From UMGS1766 sp963660915 (GTDB lineage Bacteria; Bacillota; Clostridia; Oscillospirales; Oscillospiraceae), in NCBI GenBank assembly GCA_963660915.1, contig CAVLAO010000038.1, positions 1-15,385 of the forward strand: DNA of 15,385 bases. The letters run 5' to 3'. The translations under genes and the position numbers were made by a program. A model generated the notes under the pieces. It saw nothing but the letters and a program-made list of their open reading frames with translations, was not told the origin of the DNA and searched no databases. Shown piece by piece: positions 1 to 6,645 of the stretch; the first letter of the stretch is position 1, and every line of letters starts with the position of its first letter.

Positions 1-1
1 T

Positions 2-955
2 GTTTATTCTGCGGTGAATCTTGCGGCAACAGCGGTGCTGTTAATGGGATTTCACTTGGGGTTGCAGGGTGTCATTATCTCTCTAACAATAGGCTATTTA
101 GGCGCAGACACATATATGGTGATTGCGTCGGGAATGATTAGTTACTTTGAGTTAGACAAATTTTCATCGGTGTCTTTGAAGGAACTACTGAATTTTTCAA
201 TGCCGATTGTTCCGAGTTCAATTGCATTGTGGGTGGTAAATTTATCGGATCGACTAATTATTATCCACTTCATGGGTGCAGCAGCAAATGGAATATATGC
301 AGTTGCAAATAAGATACCCTCGTTGTACAGTACGGCATATGGTATTTTTAATTTAGCATGGACAGAAACGGCATCTAAGGTTTCTGATGATGGAGACCCG
401 GCAGAATATTACACAAAGCTCTTTTCTGGATTATTTAAATTTTTGATTGGAGTTATGCTAGCCTTGATAGCAGTAACACCGATCATCTTTAGAGTGCTTG
501 TCAAAGGAGACTATGGCGCAGCTTTTTTTCAAGTTCCGATATTGTATTTTGGAATATTCTTTAATAGCCTTGTTAATTTCTATAGTGGTATTTATATTGC
601 GCTTAAGAGAACAAAACAAGTGGGATACTCATCGGTTGCAGGAGCGATAATTAACGCAGCAATCAATGTACTATTGATTGGGAAAATAGGACTCTATGCA
701 GCATCAATTTCAACTGCAGTATCTTTTTTGGTGATTGCTATTTATAGAGCTGTTGACCTTAATAAAGTGATAGAGATAAAATATAATATGAAAGAAATCG
801 CAATTGGGATGGGGCTGTTTTTGGTATCGACAATTTGCCTGAACAGCAATCAAATGTGGACGATAATTTTGTGTTGGTGCTTTGCAGGAATCTATAATAT
901 TACTCAAAATATGCAAATTGCAAAAAGAATTATGGGGAAATTCTTAAAAAGGTGA
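2..955 (+). CDS. Wzx-type polysaccharide flippase (MATE-like/MVF family), 5'-truncated by the window edge
   Basis: This is an integral membrane transporter of the polysaccharide-biosynthesis flippase type. Such proteins move undecaprenyl-linked sugar repeat units across the cytoplasmic membrane. The reading frame is open from base 2, so the true start lies upstream; the internal ATG at 14 sits inside a hydrophobic segment and is not a credible start. The visible part (about 317 residues) is a series of hydrophobic helices split by short basic loops. It includes a segment around positions 200-300 (SIALWVVNLSDRLII) that resembles the start of the second half of Wzx proteins. It ends in a basic tail (KRIMGKFLKR). 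The following gene is a glycosyltransferase 25 bp downstream, as expected in a capsule or exopolysaccharide locus. The family call is firm; the substrate cannot be read from the sequence. Confidence 0.85.
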   Translation, partial: VYSAVNLAATAVLLMGFHLGLQGVIISLTIGYLGADTYMVIASGMISYFELDKFSSVSLKELLNFSMPIVPSSIALWVVNLSDRLIIIHFMGAAANGIYAVANKIPSLYSTAYGIFNLAWTETASKVSDDGDPAEYYTKLFSGLFKFLIGVMLALIAVTPIIFRVLVKGDYGAAFFQVPILYFGIFFNSLVNFYSGIYIALKRTKQVGYSSVAGAIINAAINVLLIGKIGLYAASISTAVSFLVIAIYRAVDLNKVIEIKYNMKEIAIGMGLFLVSTICLNSNQMWTIILCWCFAGIYNITQNMQIAKRIMGKFLKR

Positions 956-980
956 TTGTCATGTAAGGAGGTTACATTAT

Positions 981-1879
981 ATGCTTGGGAAACATGCGTA
1001 TCTGATAATGGCACATAATCAGCCAGAACATTTAAGGAAACTCTTGGACGTGCTTGACAACGAAAGAAATGATATTTTTATTCATCTGGATAAAAAATCC
1101 AGTATTGATTCCCAATCGCTCTTGGATATTTGCCAGAAAAGTAAAATGTACTTTACGAATCGACTGAATGTTTATTGGGGGGGGGCACACAGATTGAGGC
1201 GGAATTGATTTTACTGGAAGCAGCTGTTTCTAAAGGACAATATCAATATTATCATTTGTTAACAGGAGTAGATTTTCCATTAAAAAAGCAATCGGAAATT
1301 TTACGTTTTTTCGATGAGCATTATGGGGAAAATTTTATCAGCATCAATGAGGTAAAAAACACTAAATATTTAGCTAGAGTGAAGTATTACTATCCTTTGC
1401 AAGACCATAACCAAGATTTGTTGATTAAAATTTGCAGAAAAGTGCTGATAGTATGTCAACGTATGTTTGGTGTGGATAGAACAAAGAGGTATTCACAAAT
1501 TAAAAAGTGGGCAATTGGGTCAGCATACTTTGATATAACCGATGATGTCGCTAGATATTTGGTTGGAAAAAAGAACGAGATAAAAAGTGTGTTTAAAAGC
1601 ACATTTTGTGCAGATGAAATGTTTTTGCAAACATTAGTTTTAAATTCGGAAATGTATAGAAATTTAAGGCTTTATAAATCTAGTAAGAATAATCCATATA
1701 TTCAAAACACTTATATGGATGTCCTTCGCGCGATAGATTGGACAAGAGGAAAACCGTATGTGTGGAAAAAAGGAGATTATGGTATTTTAATTGATTCTAA
1801 TTGTCTCTTTGCAAGAAAATTTGATTTTACAAATAGCCCAGAAATTGTAGAGATGTTATATGAGAAAATCAAGGAATAA
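981..1879 (+). CDS. GT14 (core-2/I-branching type) glycosyltransferase, frame broken in a G9 tract
   Basis: The N-terminal part starts KHAYLIMAHNQPEHLRKLL and continues NDIFIHLDKK, which is typical of Branch-family (GT14) enzymes. These transfer N-acetylglucosamine-type sugars onto surface glycans. The ATG at 981 has AAGGAGG at 965-971. The frame runs to a stop at 1208. A second frame, open from 1175, carries the remainder (TQIEAELILLEAA, YYHLLTGVDFPLKK, FCADEMFLQTL, WTRGKPYVWKKGDY). The switch falls exactly in nine consecutive G at 1177-1185. With ten G the gene would read WGGGTQIEAEL and be exactly 300 codons, a normal length for the family. Seven G would also restore the frame, one residue shorter. 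As written, the product is a 75-residue stub. This may be phase variation, a fixed mutation or a homopolymer sequencing error. It follows the flippase and is probably cotranscribed with it. Confidence 0.85.
1177..1185 (+). repeat. Poly-G homopolymer (G9) inside the glycosyltransferase gene
   Basis: Nine consecutive G sit at the conserved Trp-Gly-Gly turn of the GT14 enzyme. The length decides the frame: 7, 10 or 13 G would be in frame, while 8, 9 or 11 would not. Tracts like this in surface-glycan genes are known slipped-strand contingency loci in other bacteria. Whether this one varies cannot be seen from one sequence. Confidence 0.8.
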
Positions 1880-1934
1880 TACATAATTGGAATTTTTCTT
1901 TGCAGATATAGGGTGTGAAGAAATGGGGGATTGC

Positions 1935-2859
1935 TTGTCGAACTAGCTGATTAAGAATGCCGAAGAGTTCTTTGCCCCGATGTTTGAGTACTTTCACAGA
2001 AAACTCCTGAAGCGCAGCTTCATCATGGCGGACGAAACTCCCTTCCAGGTCCTGAACGAGAAGGACAAGAAGCCTCAGTCCAAATCTTACATGTGGGTGT
2101 TCCGCAGTGGTGAAGACGAGGGACCGCCGATTGTGCTGTATCGGTACTATAAAACGAGGGCCGGTGCGAATGCAAAAGAGTTCCTGAAAGGTTTCAACGG
2201 CTATCTTATGACAGACGGCTATGCCGGTTATAACGTCGTGCCGGATGTCACAAGGACTGCCTGCTGGGCCCACGCAAGACGATACCTTGTGGAAGCCATT
2301 CCAAAGGGAATACGATTATTCTGTTCCGGCAGTTCAGGGAACCGCCTATGTCAACAAGCTCTTTGCGATAGAGCGGGACATCCGGTCCCGGCATCTGACA
2401 CCAGAAGCGATCAAAGAAAGACGCCTTCAGAAGGAAAAGCCTGTTCTGGAGGGACTTTGGTCGTGGCTTGAGAATCAGCGTCCGGAGAAGGAAACGCGTT
2501 TTGCCAAGGCAGTGACCTATCTCCGTGGCAGGAAGGACCTTTTGGAAAATTATCTTCTGGATGGCCGGTGCAGTTTTTCCAACAATGCTTCCGAGCGTGC
2601 GGTAAAACAGGTCGTCATCGGACGCAAGAACTGGCTGTTCGCGGTTGTTCCTTCGGGAGCGCAGGCAAGCGCCCTGATCTACACAATGGTAGAGATGGCA
2701 CGTGCGAATGGAGTAAATATCTACCAGTACCTTACCTACCTTCTGGAAAAGTGCCCTACGAACCAGACTCCCGATGAGGAGCTGGAAAAGCTGACACCTT
2801 GGAATCCGGAAGTAAAACGGATTACCGAAGAACGCAGCAAAGCAATCCAGACTGCGTAA
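1935..2859 (+). pseudogene. IS66 transposase (TnpC/DDE_Tnp_IS66), truncated, with amber codon and frameshift
   Basis: The translation shows the IS66 catalytic region: IMADETPFQVLNE (with the first catalytic Asp), YLMTDGYAGYN (second Asp) and CWAHARRYLVEAIPKG, then in another frame NNASERAVKQVVIGRKNW (the Glu region). Full IS66 transposases are around 500 residues; only about 300 remain. Three lesions are visible. The N-terminal half is absent. An in-frame TAG at 1944-1946 sits where relatives have Trp in a LSNWLIKNAEEFF-like stretch. A frameshift at about 2304-2311 moves the reading from the 1980 frame to the 2221 frame; the simplest reading is loss of two or five bases after the IPKG codons. 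The conserved product ends at 2859. Transposition from this copy is therefore not expected. It could still be mobilised in trans only if a left terminus existed, and none is seen. Confidence 0.88.
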
Positions 2860-2889
2860 GATTGGTATCCTGTGTGAATTGTCCTCGTG

Positions 2890-2923
2890 CCCTGACCGCC
2901 AGCCAAAGCGGTCGGGGTTTTAT
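2890..2923 (+). terminator. Rho-independent terminator after the IS66 transposase
   Basis: A 10-bp stem pairs CCCTGACCGC (2890-2899) with GCGGTCGGGG (2908-2917). It has one G-U pair, an 8-nt loop and is followed by TTTTATT. It lies 30 bp after the transposase stop, inside the IS remnant. Confidence 0.8.
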
Positions 2924-3000
2924 TGTTACAAGCAGTTCCTGAAATGGAGTGAATGCCTACCGACTACCATTGTAGGAACCGAAGGAGCAGCAAGCAAGTC

Positions 3001-3021
3001 GCCAGATTTTTGGACGCTTAC
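3001..3021. repeat. IS66 right terminal inverted repeat
   Basis: Read from the outside on the minus strand, the end starts GTAAGCGTCCAAAAATC, which fits IS66-type termini. The partner left repeat is not in the window, so neither the arm length nor an 8-bp target duplication can be confirmed. Confidence 0.65.
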
Positions 3022-3065
3022 GCTTATCGTGGGCATTTCGTTTTATACAGTATCTTTAAGAATTG

Positions 3066-3104
3066 CGGTGAAGTTCGATTTTGAACTTTGCCGTTTTTCT
3101 TTTT
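3066..3104 (+). terminator. Strong rho-independent terminator or attenuator-like hairpin
   Basis: CGGTGAAGTTC (3066-3076) pairs over 11 bp with GAACTTTGCCG (3083-3093), with two G-U pairs and a 6-nt loop. TTTTTCTTTTT follows directly at 3094-3104. No intact gene lies just upstream, so it may insulate the element from transcription through the IS remnant, or attenuate a transcript starting near 3022-3060. Confidence 0.7.
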
Positions 3105-3119
3105 GCCAAAAATTGTGAA

Positions 3120-3395
3120 ATTTTCAAAATTGTATTCCAAAACGGCCCTGCGGATTCCTATTAGTATAGGGGCTTTCAAAATTTTTTGTAAAACGGCCTT
3201 CCACTGGTTCTATAAGTGGGAAATGAACAAAATCTATGTTCTAAAATTAGGCAGTTCAACAAAAATTTGAAAAGCTGTATGCCAAACACCCAGTTTAGAT
3301 TGTTATAAGTAGAGGGGAACGTTGGAAAAATGAATTTTCTTTGAATTTTCAAAAGACCCGGTTTAAAAACACCTCTTAAAGTTTGTATAGGGTGT
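3120..3395 (+). repeat. Degenerate repeat units in the geneless region (possible iterons)
   Basis: Two adjacent units share TTTCAAAA (3122 and 3174), then AAAACGGCC (3139 and 3190), then TATARG (3165 and 3211). The unit length is about 46-52 bp. Two looser copies follow, with TATAAG at 3304 and TATAGG at 3386; the last is preceded by TTTCAAAA at 3347. TATARG spacing is 46, 93 and 82 bp. Several units can fold a small hairpin whose 3' arm follows the TATARG. The order of sub-motifs is kept although the bases between have diverged. A replication origin bound by the element's RepA is one explanation; regulatory or recombinase sites are others. Confidence 0.4.
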
Positions 3396-3518
3396 AAGGA
3401 CTTTTTTCCCAGACAGACCGTTTCTCTATGGCTTCCCTTGTGAAAGCCCCGGACTTCTTAAAAAGTCACATTGTACCTTGAAAATTTCATGAGCCACCCC
3501 AGCAGGATACCTCTGGTA

Positions 3519-3547
3519 CAGAATGCGCATTCTGCGCGTCTTACCGG
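3519..3547. other. Candidate oriT core: 16-bp palindrome plus nick-like sequence
   Basis: CAGAATGCGCATTCTG (3519-3534) is a perfect palindrome. Its last G begins GCGCGTCTTACCGG (3534-3547), whose complement reads CCGGTAAGACGCGC. That resembles, but does not match, the CCGGTAAGTGCG nick region known from RSF1010 and related Gram-positive oriTs. It lies about 260 bp upstream of mobC and the relaxase gene, a usual place for oriT. The function is inferred. Confidence 0.4.
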
Positions 3548-3669
3548 AAAATACGCCGGAGAAAATCGGGCAGGAACGAGCCGGGACAGAGTGGACGGTA
3601 GCTAAGAGCAAGATTCGCCTTTGTATACGAAACTGCTCCTACGGGCGGTTTCTTCACGGCGGCATCTTG

Positions 3670-3689
3670 ATGGGGATTGCGCTCCCCAT
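3670..3689. repeat. Inverted repeat upstream of mobC (7-bp arms)
   Basis: ATGGGGA (3670-3676) and TCCCCAT (3683-3689) flank a 6-nt loop. There is no T-run after it, so it is not a terminator. It is one of a cluster of hairpins before mobC. Confidence 0.5.
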
Positions 3690-3702
3690 ACCCTCACATC
3701 GT

Positions 3703-3722
3703 GCAAAATCACATGATTTTGC
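3703..3722. repeat. Inverted repeat upstream of mobC (8-bp arms, 4-nt loop)
   Basis: GCAAAATC (3703-3710) and GATTTTGC (3715-3722) are perfect arms around ACAT. It is the tightest hairpin in the region and is a candidate oriT hairpin or relaxosome-protein site. Confidence 0.5.
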
Positions 3723-3776
3723 CTGTTGGTGGACTGCCGCAGCAGGTCACAGCCGGAGTGCAGATGCACTGCCGGG

Positions 3777-3796
3777 AAAATCAAACCCTTGATTTT
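3777..3796 (+). promoter_or_regulatory. Hairpin abutting the mobC ribosome binding site
   Basis: AAAATCAA (3777-3784) and TTGATTTT (3789-3796) form an 8-bp stem with an ACCC loop. It ends at the base before the GGAAAGGAG ribosome binding site (3797-3805). As DNA it could be an operator for the ribbon-helix-helix MobC; as RNA it could affect translation start. Confidence 0.45.
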
Positions 3797-3809
3797 GGAA
3801 AGGAGACCC

Positions 3810-4205
3810 ATGCCACGAACGAAGAAAAAAGTGAAACCTATCGTAAAGACAAAAGTAATCTCCGCACGAGTTACAGAAACAACACACGAACTTTTACATC
3901 GGCAGGCAGAAGATGCCGGAATGACCCTCTCTGAATTTGCAGCGCAGATGCTGATGAAAGGCCGCGTGAATACCTCGTATGTGTTCTATGTCCACCCGGA
4001 CGAGATCGAAGCCATCACACGGGAGTTTGCCGCCATCGGGAACAACCTGAACCAGATCGCGGCGTTCTTCCACAGTGGGGGACTTCCGTCACATGTCATG
4101 TGTAAAAACATCAACCATGCGATTTCCTGTATTTTTGAAATGCGGGAGCAGGTCGCAGAAATGGCAGGGAAGAACTATGGCAATCTTAAAGCACATCGCA
4201 AGTAA
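3810..4205 (+). CDS. mobC: MobC-family relaxosome accessory protein
   Basis: This 131-residue protein has a basic N-terminus (MPRTKKKVK). A ribbon-helix-helix-like segment follows at about residues 14-45 (KTKVISARVTETTHELLHRQ, then MTLSEFAAQMLMKG). The C-terminal half carries IGNNLNQIA, a hallmark of MobC proteins (PF05713). MobC binds oriT DNA, opens the strands around the nick site and helps the relaxase; many also repress their own operon. The ATG at 3810 is preceded by GGAAAGGAG, which decides it over upstream in-frame codons. Its 3' end overlaps the relaxase start by 29 bp, so the two are probably translationally coupled. The hairpins just upstream are natural binding-site candidates. 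Confidence in the family is high. Confidence 0.92.
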   Translation: MPRTKKKVKPIVKTKVISARVTETTHELLHRQAEDAGMTLSEFAAQMLMKGRVNTSYVFYVHPDEIEAITREFAAIGNNLNQIAAFFHSGGLPSHVMCKNINHAISCIFEMREQVAEMAGKNYGNLKAHRK

Positions 4206-5838
4206 GAGTTTCAACTATGGCGCGGCGTTGGAATATCTGATTTTCAAGCATGACGAGCTTCGGAAAACTCCGATCCTTGACCAAAACGGAAATCGCATCA
4301 TGCGGGATGAGTTTTATCTGGACGGTCTGAACTGTGAACCCTATTCCTTTGATGCGGCCTGCCAGCAGTTGAACCGCGAATATCAGAAGAACAAAAATAA
4401 GGATGAAATCAAATCGCACCATTACATCATCAGCTTTGATCCACGGGACAGCACAGAAAATTGCTTAACGGGAAAACGGGCGCAGGAGCTTGGACTGGAA
4501 TATGCAAAAGCAAATTTTCCGGGGCATCAGGCATTGGTCTGTACTCACATGGACGGTCACAATGGCAGCGGCAACATTCATGTACATATCGTAATCAACA
4601 GTTTGCGAAAACTGGATGTTCCACCGCGGCCTTTCATGGAACGGCCCATCGACTGCAAGGCTGGATACAAGCACCATGTGACGAACGAGTACCTGAAACA
4701 TTTGCAGAAATCCCTCATGGATTTGTGCCGCCGCGAATTTCTGCATCAGGTCGATTTACTGTCACCCTCCAGAACGGGTGTGACCGAAGCGGAGTATTGG
4801 GCACAGCGGCGGCTGGATGAGAAAAAACAGGAAATCGAAAGGGAAGGATTTACGCCAAACCCGACAAAGTTTCAAACACAGAAACAGCTTATCCGGGATG
4901 CCGTTGCCGCTGCTCGTGAGAAAGCAATCTCGTATGAAGATTTTCAAAACATCCTGCAGGATGAATATGACATTTTCGTCAAAACCCAACGTGGGCGTTA
5001 CAGCTATCTGCCGCCGGAACGGAACAAATTTATATCGGAGCGTTCCTTGGGGGACAGTTGCAAGAGAGAATGCCTGGAAGGATTCTTTGTTCAGAACGCC
5101 GAGAAGAATCTGCGGTACAAGGAAGACCCCATTCTGATCTTTACAACCAGAACCAGACTGCGGCTCGTTGTGGACCTGCAGGAGAATGTCAAGGCACAGG
5201 AAAATCTGGCCTATGCGCTAAAGGTCAAAATCAGCAATTTGCAGAAAATGGCCGAAACGCTGGTATGGGTACAGGAGAACAACATCAATGACCTGACGGA
5301 ACTGAACAATCTGTGTAAGACAGCGCAGGCCAATGCGCAGGCTGCGTATGAACGGCTGTCGCAGGCAGAGGATGAACTGTACAAAACCAACGAACAGATT
5401 CATTATGCGGGGCAGTACCTTTCTACAAAAGAGGTCCAGCAGCAACTTGCAAAAGCAATTTTCAAGAAAAAATTCCGTGCAGAGCATTCCAAGGAATTGG
5501 ATGCCTATGCAGAATCCGTGAAATATTTTCGGAAAGAAAACGATGGGAAGCTGCCATCGCTGAAATCCTTGAAAAAACAGAAAGAAGAACTGACCAAAGA
5601 AATCACGGAGAGGAAAAAGGCATACGCTCCCCTGAGGGAAGAATCCCGGCGTCTGGAAATTGCATCGGATAATGTGTACAGCATCTTCCGAAAGACCGAT
5701 GAAATGAAATCCGACCTTGCATGGAAACGCGAGTGGGAGGCCAATGTCCGCGAAAAGGCAAGGCAGGAGCAGGCCAGGCAGGAACAGCGAGAGCGTCAAC
5801 CAAAACGCAAAAAGCGCAGCTACGATATGAGCCTGTAA
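4177..5838 (+). CDS. Relaxase/mobilization nuclease, MOBP (VirD2/MobA-like) type
   Basis: This 553-residue protein nicks one strand at oriT and stays covalently bound to lead the strand to a recipient. The relaxase domain (PF03432-like) fills about residues 1-240. Tyr20 in FNYGAALEYLIFKH is the likely nucleophile. SHHYIISFDPRD begins near residue 80. His124, Asp126, His135 and His137 (THMDGHN, then GNIHVHIVINS) form the metal-binding histidine motif. From about residue 330 to 530 the protein is rich in Lys, Glu, Gln and Ala and looks coiled-coil, ending in a very basic tail (RQPKRKKRSYDMSL). The ATG at 4177 was chosen because MAILKHIASKSFNYG is the usual relaxase N-terminus and GCAGGGA lies 8 bp before it. 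Longer forms from 4075 would run through mobC. It is complete, with all motifs intact. Confidence 0.93.
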   Translation: MAILKHIASKSFNYGAALEYLIFKHDELRKTPILDQNGNRIMRDEFYLDGLNCEPYSFDAACQQLNREYQKNKNKDEIKSHHYIISFDPRDSTENCLTGKRAQELGLEYAKANFPGHQALVCTHMDGHNGSGNIHVHIVINSLRKLDVPPRPFMERPIDCKAGYKHHVTNEYLKHLQKSLMDLCRREFLHQVDLLSPSRTGVTEAEYWAQRRLDEKKQEIEREGFTPNPTKFQTQKQLIRDAVAAAREKAISYEDFQNILQDEYDIFVKTQRGRYSYLPPERNKFISERSLGDSCKRECLEGFFVQNAEKNLRYKEDPILIFTTRTRLRLVVDLQENVKAQENLAYALKVKISNLQKMAETLVWVQENNINDLTELNNLCKTAQANAQAAYERLSQAEDELYKTNEQIHYAGQYLSTKEVQQQLAKAIFKKKFRAEHSKELDAYAESVKYFRKENDGKLPSLKSLKKQKEELTKEITERKKAYAPLREESRRLEIASDNVYSIFRKTDEMKSDLAWKREWEANVREKARQEQARQEQRERQPKRKKRSYDMSL

Positions 5839-5869
5839 GCAGCAGGGTCTTCCACCCCGCACCCCGGAA

Positions 5870-5923
5870 CCCTGCCGGATGCGGAAGCCCACAGGGGACT
5901 TTCCCATCCCGGCAGGGGCTTTT
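5870..5923 (+). terminator. Stem-loop with short T-run between relaxase and repA
   Basis: CCCTGCCGG (5870-5878) pairs with CCGGCAGGG (5909-5917) across a 30-nt loop that contains a small GGGA/TCCC hairpin (5895-5905). Then GC and TTTT follow. The long loop and short T-run suggest a partial terminator or an mRNA processing or stability element between the mobilization and replication genes. Confidence 0.4.
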
Positions 5924-5943
5924 GAAAACGACTAGGAGGAAGT

Positions 5944-6645
5944 TTGAGTAAAGAGTACATCAAAGCACAAACCCCATTGCCCGCGTATTTTCCTTATCCG
6001 AAATTTCTGCTGCAGATGAGCCTGTCCCATACAGCACGGCTGACCTATGTTCTGCTGCTGGACCGCATGACTCTTTCCCAGAAGAACAGTTGGGTGGACC
6101 CGCAGGGCCGGGCATATGTGCTCTATCCGCTGGCAGGACTGGCGGCAGATCTGAGGAGCAGCATTTCCAGTGTCACCCGCGCTCTGCGGGAACTGGAAGC
6201 CGCACGGCTGATTGAACGGCGGTCCAATGGCTTTTCCAAACCGAACCAGATATTTCTCGGCGTTCCCCGGACTGTGCAGAAATGCGCAATCGGGATGGTC
6301 AAAAATGAGCAGCCTGATTGCCCAAAAGTGAGCAATACGATTGCGCAAAACTGCACCACTAACCAAATAAATAAGAACAACCTGAGATGGAACAAAATAA
6401 ATAGAACCAAAGAAGCATATGGGCGTTATCAAAATGTTTTTCTGGAAGATTATTCGGAACTGAAAATCGAAATTGCGGAGTTGGACGCTCTGATCGAAGA
6501 CCTTTCGGCCTATATGCAGTCTACAGGCAGGAAGTACGCAGACCATGCGGTGACCCTACGCAGTTGGTCGGTACGAAAGAAAAGACAACAGAAACCGGGA
6601 GCAGGCATCCCGGACTATACCTACAACAAGGAGGAAAGTTTATGA
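5944..6645 (+). CDS. RepA-like replication initiator protein (RepA_N/winged-helix type)
   Basis: This 233-residue protein opens with PLPAYFPYPKFLLQMSLSHTARLTYVLLLDRM. The segment SSISSVTRALRELEAARLIERR (about residues 75-97) reads as a winged-helix DNA-binding motif, as in replication initiator protein A of Firmicutes plasmids and IMEs. A polar linker rich in Asn, Thr and Lys (about 110-150) leads to a helical C-terminal domain (YSELKIEIAELDALIEDLSAYMQSTGRKYADHAVTLRSW), which resembles the DUF6017-like tail found in such proteins. The start is TTG at 5944, with AGGAGGA at 5934-5940. The stop overlaps the next ATG by four bases (ATGA), so it is coupled to the DnaC-like loader. Together they suggest that the excised circle replicates. 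The role is inferred from family and context. Confidence 0.8.
   Translation: MSKEYIKAQTPLPAYFPYPKFLLQMSLSHTARLTYVLLLDRMTLSQKNSWVDPQGRAYVLYPLAGLAADLRSSISSVTRALRELEAARLIERRSNGFSKPNQIFLGVPRTVQKCAIGMVKNEQPDCPKVSNTIAQNCTTNQINKNNLRWNKINRTKEAYGRYQNVFLEDYSELKIEIAELDALIEDLSAYMQSTGRKYADHAVTLRSWSVRKKRQQKPGAGIPDYTYNKEESL

Larger units (their letters stand above)
1929..3021 (+). mobile_element. IS66-family insertion sequence remnant, left end missing
   Basis: Only the 3' part of an IS66-type element is present: the C-terminal half of the transposase, a terminator and a right terminal repeat. The right end reads TTTTTGGACGCTTAC at 3007-3021. Its reverse complement begins GTAAGCG, the kind of GTAA-starting terminus known for IS66. 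No matching left terminus, accessory tnpA/tnpB genes or transposase N-terminus occur between the glycosyltransferase stop at 1879 and this fragment, so the left end was lost by deletion. The left boundary (about 1929-1935) is where transposase similarity fades and is approximate. Confidence 0.75.

Noticed and set aside
1175..1879. Independent gene starting at TTG 1175
   Set aside because: The start lies in the G tract with no ribosome binding site, and the protein is plainly the continuation of the GT14 enzyme begun at 981.
1869..2273. Minus-strand reading frame over the IS66 fragment
   Set aside because: It is antisense to conserved transposase sequence and has low-complexity, unrecognisable translation.
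3120..3225. CRISPR-like direct repeats
   Set aside because: Only two clear units exist, they differ inside, there are no uniform spacers, and no cas gene is present.
2879..3270. Two short plus-strand frames of 60-79 codons
   Set aside because: They run through the terminators and the IS66 end, have no ribosome binding site, and their translations look random.
3426..3811. Small overlapping frames on both strands upstream of mobC
   Set aside because: They cross several hairpins and the palindrome, lack start signals, and their products resemble nothing known.
4075..4176. Longer N-terminus for the relaxase
   Set aside because: It would be translated from inside mobC in another frame, and the relaxase family begins at the MAILKHI-type sequence at 4177.
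5218..5907. Long minus-strand frame (229 codons) opposite the relaxase
   Set aside because: It is a shadow of a Lys/Glu/Gln-rich coiled-coil region, giving a Phe/Leu/Cys-rich product without family features.
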